NCBI GenBank assembly: GCA_023434855.1
Contig: JAEYSJ010000014.1
Span: 1-27,461 of the forward strand
DNA from: Bacillota bacterium
GTDB lineage: Bacteria; Bacillota_C; Negativicutes; JAEYSJ01
DNA: 27,461 nucleotides
Direction: 5' to 3'
Made by a program: the position numbers and the translations under genes. Under the pieces are notes generated by a model. It worked only from the letters and a program-made list of their open reading frames with translations. It was not told the origin of the DNA and made no database searches. Below, in pieces: positions 22,250 to 27,461 of this stretch. Position 1 is the stretch's first letter. Each line of letters opens with the position of its first letter.

Positions 22250-23554
22250 CTACCTCCAGGTTTGCAGCAATTGACGCAAATCACATCCGGAATATGCAAT
22301 TTGTAATGGAACGCCAATTTTTTCTGAAATATTTTCCGGTGTTATATCATCTAAAAAAACGGTTTCTCCTTTCCTGATGGCAGCACCAGGAATAATTACC
22401 CCGGTTCTCGGGCCGGATAAACTCATTAAAGTATTTATGATGTCCTGACCTGTCAATAAGCCGCTTACTGTAATATTAGGACCAAAAAATTTGTTTTCTA
22501 CCGGAATGACCCTGACATATAAATTTGGGATAGACAAGCCTGCTACTACTGACTGCAAGATTTTTTCTGCGGAAATACCACACACAATATCCAAATAATG
22601 CGGTTCGTGATAGCCTGTTGAATTAACTTCAGTCTCCTGCCATTCGGCTAAAAAATTCCGAACAATCCCTATACCATTTTCTAATTGGGGAAAATCGTCG
22701 TACATTTCGTATTCAGGTATTTTGCAATCAGCTTTGAGGTAAAATTCATCTGCCAGATAGACAAAGGAACGGCCTGTTTCCTCACGGCAATGTTTTTGCC
22801 ACTTACTTATCATATCAATAATTTTAGTTGCCTCTCCAGGATTAAATGTTTCTAATGGATAGCAGTTATCACGGTAACTGCTTAATCCTACAGGCACAAT
22901 AGCTAAAGATAATACACCAGGATATAAGCCATATAAATCGCGGATAGTATTTTCTAATTCTTTTCCATCGTTGATTCCGGGACATAACACTATTTGGGTA
23001 TGCAGTTCTATGCCGTCGTCAATTAATGTTTTTAGCTGCTTCATAATTTTACCGGCCTGTTTGTTACCAAGCATTTTTTCGCGTAAAGGACCATTGGTAG
23101 TATGTACTGATACGTATAATGGCGATAAATGAAGTTGGCGGATACGCTTCATATCACCAGAGCTCATATTGGTTAAGGTAACAAAATTGCCATATAAAAA
23201 TGACAAACGAAAATCATCATCTTTCACATACAAACTTTCACGCATATTTCCCGGCATTTGGTCAACAAAGCAAAAAATGCACTTATTGCAGCAACTTTTC
23301 ACTTTATCGAATACTGCACTTTCAAATTCAATTCCTAAATCTTCGTCATAATCTTTTTCTATTTCCAGAATTTCTTGCTCACCGGACGTTTTTTCTATTA
23401 ACAATTCAACCTTATCATCAGCAAAAACAAAACTCAATTCAATAATATCGGTAACTTCTTGTCCGTTAACTGCCAACAGCCGGTCCCCCGATTTCAGCCC
23501 CAATTGGTCGGCAATACTATCAGGAATAACATTTGCAATTATACTATTTGCCAC
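22250..23554 (-). CDS. DUF512 radical SAM protein with N-terminal PDZ domain
   Basis: The 434-residue protein begins with a PDZ-like domain (about 1-75: VIPDSIADQLGLKSGDRLLAVNG, read in two parts). A radical SAM core follows with C88xxxC92xxC95 (CCNKCIFC) and FVDQMPGNMRESLY. The C-terminal DUF512 region contains GLSSYRD and DIVCGISAEKILQ. The family is widespread in Firmicutes and cyanobacteria and usually lies next to der; its reaction is not established. GTG 23554 has an AGAGGTG site seven bases upstream; the GTG at 23563 lies in that site. It is the first gene of the DUF512-cobO-der-plsY-gpsA operon, four bases before cobO. Confidence 0.93.
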   Translation of the reverse strand: MANSIIANVIPDSIADQLGLKSGDRLLAVNGQEVTDIIELSFVFADDKVELLIEKTSGEQEILEIEKDYDEDLGIEFESAVFDKVKSCCNKCIFCFVDQMPGNMRESLYVKDDDFRLSFLYGNFVTLTNMSSGDMKRIRQLHLSPLYVSVHTTNGPLREKMLGNKQAGKIMKQLKTLIDDGIELHTQIVLCPGINDGKELENTIRDLYGLYPGVLSLAIVPVGLSSYRDNCYPLETFNPGEATKIIDMISKWQKHCREETGRSFVYLADEFYLKADCKIPEYEMYDDFPQLENGIGIVRNFLAEWQETEVNSTGYHEPHYLDIVCGISAEKILQSVVAGLSIPNLYVRVIPVENKFFGPNITVSGLLTGQDIINTLMSLSGPRTGVIIPGAAIRKGETVFLDDITPENISEKIGVPLQIAYSGCDLRQLLQTWR

Positions 23555-23725
23555 AAATATCACCTCTATAGTAGCGTATGTATATTCGTTGCATCTTCAT
23601 CTTGAACAGCTTTTCTTGATAAACTTTGCTTTTTTCGAAACATGCTCTAATAGATATTCCTTTCTTCACTATAATTTCCTGCAAGAAGCCGGTTAAAATG
23701 TTCCCTATTTACTTACCATCTGCAA

Positions 23726-23761
23726 GCAAAAAAGAGTGATGAAGTAAAACAACATCACTCT
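23726..23761 (-). terminator. Intrinsic terminator of the DUF1614-spoIIP operon
   Basis: AGAGTGATG (23733-23741) and CATCACTCT (23753-23761) form a 9-bp stem. On the minus strand TTTTTTGC follows. It begins 45 bases after the spoIIP stop. Confidence 0.85.
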
Positions 23762-23805
23762 AACTATATTATAGTAACATTTTTCAGTTGTTGTTGTCAC
23801 TATTT

Positions 23806-24984
23806 TTAAGAGCCATTTTTATTATCATTTGTTTCTTGATTATCGTCCGGCTTTTTATTTTTTGCGTTCTTGGGGCCAAAAAAGTTTGCAAATTCGCTAG
23901 TCCTGAATTGTTTGAGCTTAGCGCCTGCTTCTTTCATTCCTCCTGTGCTTAGGAATAAGAAAGCGGCAACGCCAACAACTAATAAACCGACAATCCAGCC
24001 TATTGACTTGCTGGCCCCGGAAAATCCGGATGTCGTTGTGCCAAAACCGGCTGATCCGCTAGTAGTAGCTTGAGGGCTTCCTGGAGCTTTGCCTAAAATG
24101 GTTGGAATTATGTCGGCAAATAAAGCAATCCCTTTTTCCGCGGATGGGCGGTCATTAGTATGAGATCCTACTTCTAATAGCATGGACCGGGGATGTAAAT
24201 CCTGATTATAATCGCCGCCTTTGGCAAAAAAGATACCTTTAATTAAACCAGGATGCTGTTTATCAGCGGTTGCTTTAAGTTGTAGTGCATAATCTTCAAT
24301 TTGTTTGCCAGTTGGGCCGTATTTACCTACTACTAATTGTACTTTGCTTACATCCTGGCCATTTATGTTGGTTTTATAAACTTCCGGGGGCGCAGAGTCG
24401 CGGTGAACATCAAAAAGGCAATCAGGTTGTTGTTTTAATAAATCCAGTACTGTACGGCGGGAGCGTTCATAGGCCATGTCATCATGCGGGTCATGCTTGG
24501 CAGTGGAATGAATGACCTCGAGTCCTTTACTCTGTAACGCGCTGGCAAAAGAATCTCCTACTTTATATACTCCGCCTGCACCAAAAATACTGTCTTTACC
24601 ATCAGTTGGCACATAGGATTCATCTGAATGGGTATGATATATGGCCACTTTTCCTGCTCCTTGAGCGCGGACCATCGGTATTTGTAAAATATCCTTAAAA
24701 AAAGCACTGTTATTGTTGACAGGCATATATTGAGATAAATTAACATCGCCAATAAATCTGGCGTGGGCTATGTTACCTTCTATAGCAATGATCTCATATC
24801 TTTTATTATTTTCATTAATACACTGGTCACCCACTTGAACATTCCAGCCTGTAATATATACTATGTTGCCGCTTTCGTCAACAATATTAAAATAACCGCC
24901 ATCATTGCCCTGGGCATAGCCAACCGCAATTATACTACAGGCCATTAACAGTACAATTATGGCTATCCATAGCCGTCTATTCAC
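23806..24984 (-). CDS. spoIIP: Stage II sporulation protein P (engulfment peptidoglycan hydrolase)
   Basis: The 392-residue protein has an N-terminal membrane anchor (about 4-24) and a SpoIIP catalytic domain (about 90-300). Signatures are VAIYHTHSDESYVPT, the FDVHRDSAPP motif and LLEVGSHTND. SpoIIP, an amidase and endopeptidase, works with SpoIID to thin septal peptidoglycan in engulfment. A Ser/Gly/Thr-rich linker leads to a second transmembrane helix (about 327-346) and a charged tail rich in Asn and Lys, which classical Bacillus SpoIIP lacks. GTG 24984 follows GAGGTG and matches the anchor; the frame is open to 25161, but that part overlaps the upstream gene. The start overlaps the DUF1614 gene by 8 bases. 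Confidence 0.92.
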   Translation of the reverse strand: MNRRLWIAIIVLLMACSIIAVGYAQGNDGGYFNIVDESGNIVYITGWNVQVGDQCINENNKRYEIIAIEGNIAHARFIGDVNLSQYMPVNNNSAFFKDILQIPMVRAQGAGKVAIYHTHSDESYVPTDGKDSIFGAGGVYKVGDSFASALQSKGLEVIHSTAKHDPHDDMAYERSRRTVLDLLKQQPDCLFDVHRDSAPPEVYKTNINGQDVSKVQLVVGKYGPTGKQIEDYALQLKATADKQHPGLIKGIFFAKGGDYNQDLHPRSMLLEVGSHTNDRPSAEKGIALFADIIPTILGKAPGSPQATTSGSAGFGTTTSGFSGASKSIGWIVGLLVVGVAAFLFLSTGGMKEAGAKLKQFRTSEFANFFGPKNAKNKKPDDNQETNDNKNGS

Positions 24985-25729
24985 GTTTTTCACCTCTATC
25001 TTCCTCTTCGCACTTGTTAGGAGTTTTTGATTTTTCATTTTGTTTTTTTGCGTTATTATGAGAAAGCTCTTTGCTAAATTCGTATAGTCCTTCCGGGCGA
25101 TGTGAACCAAGCACCGGACCGCCCTGCAATTTTTCCCGGGTTTCTCCCACCAGTTCAGCAACCATAACAGCTACCAGCCCGGCAATAATTACTACATCAA
25201 ATGCGCCGGCGCCACCAATATCAGTGGTACCCGGCACCCCCATGCCAATGATCGTAACCATATGCACTACATCACTTAGTACTATGCCTAATACTCCACC
25301 AATGAAAGCGCTGCGCCTTGAACGACCAGCCAAATACGCAATTAGGCCTGCTGAAATGCCATAAATTATCTTAGGATCTAGAAACATATTTTCCGGTTCA
25401 TATGGCAAATACCTTGAACCCAGAGAAACAGCCGCCGCTACCAGCAATGATGCCAGTATCGCCCGAACTTTTTCCTCTGTTTCATCGGCTTTAACAATTA
25501 ACCAGATAGCTAATATAGCCGGCAATAGCGCGCCACCGACATTAATACTTACTTGTACAGGCGAACGCATGATAGGAATATCAATAAAACTGCCCACAAT
25601 AATTCCGCCAATAAATAGCAAAGCCTGTTTATCCGTCATTCGCATCCTGTCTAGTATTCGTTGGGCTAAACCAAAATAAACCAATACTCCAACCACCAAT
25701 AAAGTAATCATTCCTATTGGCATGCTCAT
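24977..25729 (-). CDS. DUF1614 membrane protein
   Basis: The 250-residue protein has about seven transmembrane segments covering residues 5-195. The DUF1614-type ending GTTDIGGAGAFDVVIIAGLVAV (in two parts, about 167-188) is followed by a soluble, very charged C-terminal tail (about 200-250, Lys/Glu-rich). Function is unknown. The family is common in spore formers and is often placed directly before spoIIP, as here, with overlapping reading frames that imply coupled translation. A GAGGTGA site precedes the ATG. A role in sporulation is suggested only by this context. Confidence 0.85.
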   Translation of the reverse strand: MSMPIGMITLLVVGVLVYFGLAQRILDRMRMTDKQALLFIGGIIVGSFIDIPIMRSPVQVSINVGGALLPAILAIWLIVKADETEEKVRAILASLLVAAAVSLGSRYLPYEPENMFLDPKIIYGISAGLIAYLAGRSRRSAFIGGVLGIVLSDVVHMVTIIGMGVPGTTDIGGAGAFDVVIIAGLVAVMVAELVGETREKLQGGPVLGSHRPEGLYEFSKELSHNNAKKQNEKSKTPNKCEEEDRGEKRE

Positions 25730-25860
25730 ACTTTTTTCACCTCTTGGACTTTTTTAATTTTATATTTTATATGTTGTTATTTATCTTGCCCGTCATTGCT
25801 TAATTTAATGTAAGAAAAAAGATGAGTTTTAAACTGTGATGAATATAAATTGCTTCCGCA

Positions 25861-25890
25861 AAAAAAAATCATGGCCTCAGCCATGATTTT
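25861..25890. terminator. Bidirectional-looking terminator after fni
   Basis: AAAATCATGGC and GCCATGATTTT (25880-25890) form an 11-bp stem with loop CTCA. T-runs follow on both strands, strongest on the minus strand. The fni stop codon lies inside the loop. Confidence 0.88.
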
Positions 25891-26944
25891 TTCTTAAAGC
25901 ATATTTGCATATATCTATACCGCGAACAGTTAGCCAATCCCGGCTATAACCCGTAATAATAACAGGTGTTTCGGTTAATTGACGGCAATGTCCTATCCCC
26001 AGCAAAAGCATATAACGTTTAATATCTGTTAAAAATTGTTGCAGCCAGCTAACAGTGGTTTCTAAGTCCTTATCAAGCAGTATTTTTATGGCAGGTGCGG
26101 CAATTCCCACAGCAACTCCCCCTAAAGCCATTGATTTCACAGCATCGAGAGCGGTGCGGATGCCTCCTGACACAATCAAATCAATACCATCAGGCAAAAC
26201 ATTGGCTACTTCCACCGCACTTATAGCAGTGGGAATGCCCCAGCTTAATGTGTCTTGCGATATCGGTAATTGATTGCGGGCTGCTTCAATTGCCAGAAAG
26301 TTGGTTCCGCCTGCACCGCCGGTATCAATTGCTCTGACACCGGCATCGACCAGCGCCTGGGCTTGTTCCCGTGCAATGCCAAAGCCTACTTCCTTAGCAA
26401 TAACAGGAATATCAATTTTACAGGCAATTTTGGCAATATTACGCAGGTAACCGGAAAAATTGCGGTCGCCTTCAGTCATAATAATCTCCTGGGCAGAATT
26501 TAAATGAATCTGAATGGCTTGCGCACCAACCATTTCTACCGCCCGTTTAGCTTGTTCAATTGAAACATGGGCCCCTAAATTGGCCAGTATTATCCCATTA
26601 GGGTTCTTTTTTCGAACAATTTGGTAAGAATTTTGTACTTCCGGATCTTCCAGTGCAGCATATTGCGAGCCAACTGCCATGACGGAGTTCGTTAAACGGG
26701 CTACTTCAGCGAGTTGGGCGTTAACTGCAGCAACATCATTGGCCCCGCCGGTTATAGCATTAATAATTACCGGATGATCAATTGCTATACCTGCAAACGA
26801 ACTGTCAAGCTTTATATCATCCCATGACAAATCAGGAAGGCAATTATGCAAGAGGGAAAAATCGGCAAAACAGTTGCTCAGTGGTCCATCTGTCAGCAAC
26901 ATCGAATATTTTAGGTGGTCCAATTTGCGTGATTGACGCTGCAT
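25877..26944 (-). CDS. fni: Type 2 isopentenyl-diphosphate delta-isomerase
   Basis: The 355-residue FMN-dependent enzyme interconverts IPP and DMAPP. Family motifs are RKLDHLKYS at the N-terminus, ITGGAND, the VGSQYAAL segment, [35 protein letters not shown] and [17 protein letters not shown] at the FMN phosphate site. An AAGGAGTT site lies 5 bases upstream of the ATG. The gene follows the S1-domain gene by 11 bases, an arrangement typical of clostridia and Negativicutes, where the S1 region can be fused to IspH of the same pathway. Confidence 0.97.
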   Translation of the reverse strand: MQRQSRKLDHLKYSMLLTDGPLSNCFADFSLLHNCLPDLSWDDIKLDSSFAGIAIDHPVIINAITGGANDVAAVNAQLAEVARLTNSVMAVGSQYAALEDPEVQNSYQIVRKKNPNGIILANLGAHVSIEQAKRAVEMVGAQAIQIHLNSAQEIIMTEGDRNFSGYLRNIAKIACKIDIPVIAKEVGFGIAREQAQALVDAGVRAIDTGGAGGTNFLAIEAARNQLPISQDTLSWGIPTAISAVEVANVLPDGIDLIVSGGIRTALDAVKSMALGGVAVGIAAPAIKILLDKDLETTVSWLQQFLTDIKRYMLLLGIGHCRQLTETPVIITGYSRDWLTVRGIDICKYALRKNHG

Positions 26945-26955
26945 ATGCCAACTCC

Positions 26956-27461
26956 TTAGTCTTCGCGCTTAAATAAATGTCCCAGTTTATCGCCAATAGT
27001 CACACCAAGATTGGTTTCGCCGGCTAAATATGATTGATATTCCGCCCGTTCGGCATCTTCCTGAGCTTTAATAATACTTAATGCAATACGTTTCGCCTGC
27101 TTGTCAATATTTAAAATTTTGACTGTTACCTGCTGGCCGGCAGAAACTACTTCTTCAGCACTTGCTACCCGGCGTTCGGCTAATTCGGATATATGGACCA
27201 AACCTTCGACTCCAGGTCTTAGTTCAACAAAAGCACCAATTTTAGATGTTTTAGTGACTTTTCCTTTTATATTCATTCCTTCAGAAAATTCTTCTACTGC
27301 TGTAAACCATGGATCATGCTGGACTTGTTTTAAACTGAGACCAATTTTTTTGGCCTTAGCATCAACTTTTATCACCATCACTTCTACTTCATCGCCAACA
27401 TTAACAACTTCTTCGGGTGTTCTTACCCGCTGCCAGGATAAATCAGAAATATGTATCAGGC
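26956..27461 (-). CDS. S1 RNA-binding domain protein (30S ribosomal protein S1-like or IspH-S1 fusion), partial
   Basis: The gene runs off the right edge; the visible C-terminal 167 codons contain the end of one S1 repeat (LIHISDLSWQRVRTPEEVV) and a complete further repeat (about 27320-27090: GKVTKTSKIGAFVELRPGVEGLVHIS). A degenerate tail ending GDKLGHLFKRED follows. The frame is open up to 27459, so the internal ATG at 27381 is not the start. It precedes fni in one operon. In many Negativicutes the corresponding gene encodes IspH fused to S1 repeats; that cannot be decided without the N-terminus. Confidence 0.88.
   Translation of the reverse strand, partial: LIHISDLSWQRVRTPEEVVNVGDEVEVMVIKVDAKAKKIGLSLKQVQHDPWFTAVEEFSEGMNIKGKVTKTSKIGAFVELRPGVEGLVHISELAERRVASAEEVVSAGQQVTVKILNIDKQAKRIALSIIKAQEDAERAEYQSYLAGETNLGVTIGDKLGHLFKRED

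Noticed and set aside
22246..22260. Cobalamin riboswitch upstream of cobO
   Set aside because: cobO follows the DUF512 stop by four bases, leaving no room, and no B12-box sequence is seen.

Overview
The window looks like a chromosomal segment of an endospore-forming Firmicute with moderate-to-low G+C. The best guess is a member of the Negativicutes (Sporomusaceae-like). The evidence is gene content (spoIVA, spoIIP, a CwlD/GerM pair, CBO0543 and DUF1614 families), the order S1-fni-DUF1614-spoIIP-DUF512-cobO-der-plsY-gpsA-spoIVA, and strong Shine-Dalgarno sites at most starts. The taxonomic placement is an inference; no rRNA is present.

The left third (1-13.9 kb) is accessory and patchy. It opens with a damaged tRNA cluster: a tRNA-Pro(UGG)-like gene whose acceptor stem no longer pairs, an intact tRNA-Lys, and a 15-base 3' stub of a tRNA-Ser. 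Next come a LysR regulator diverging from a secreted type-B carboxylesterase, an array of degenerate ~42-base repeats, and a rod-shaped structured RNA with its own promoter and terminator that resembles 6S RNA. A CwlD-like amidase plus GerM lipoprotein operon follows. Three CBO0543-family membrane proteins come after it (two in tandem, one convergent), the third next to a decayed chimeric pseudogene. The rest of this part holds a flavodoxin/ferredoxin membrane protein (EFR1-like), a possible AbiU2/HEPN fragment, a two-gene unit of a small cysteine-bearing protein and a radical SAM/SPASM enzyme, and a resolvase C-terminal relic.

The right half (13.97-27.46 kb) is dense and entirely on the minus strand. 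After tRNA-Pro(GGG) come a threonine-pathway operon (ACT-domain protein, hom, thrB), then spoIVA on its own. A housekeeping operon follows (DUF512 radical SAM, cobO, der, plsY, gpsA), then DUF1614-spoIIP, then S1-domain protein-fni, which runs off the right edge. Clear intrinsic terminators separate most of these units: after spoIVA, gpsA, spoIIP and fni.

Functionally, the right half combines phospholipid synthesis (plsY, gpsA), ribosome assembly (der), isoprenoid synthesis (fni), cobalamin adenosylation (cobO), homoserine/threonine synthesis, and forespore engulfment and coat assembly (spoIIP, spoIVA). The left part holds the less-described material. The radical SAM pair, the 6S-like RNA, the repeat array and the decayed loci are the items most worth a second look.
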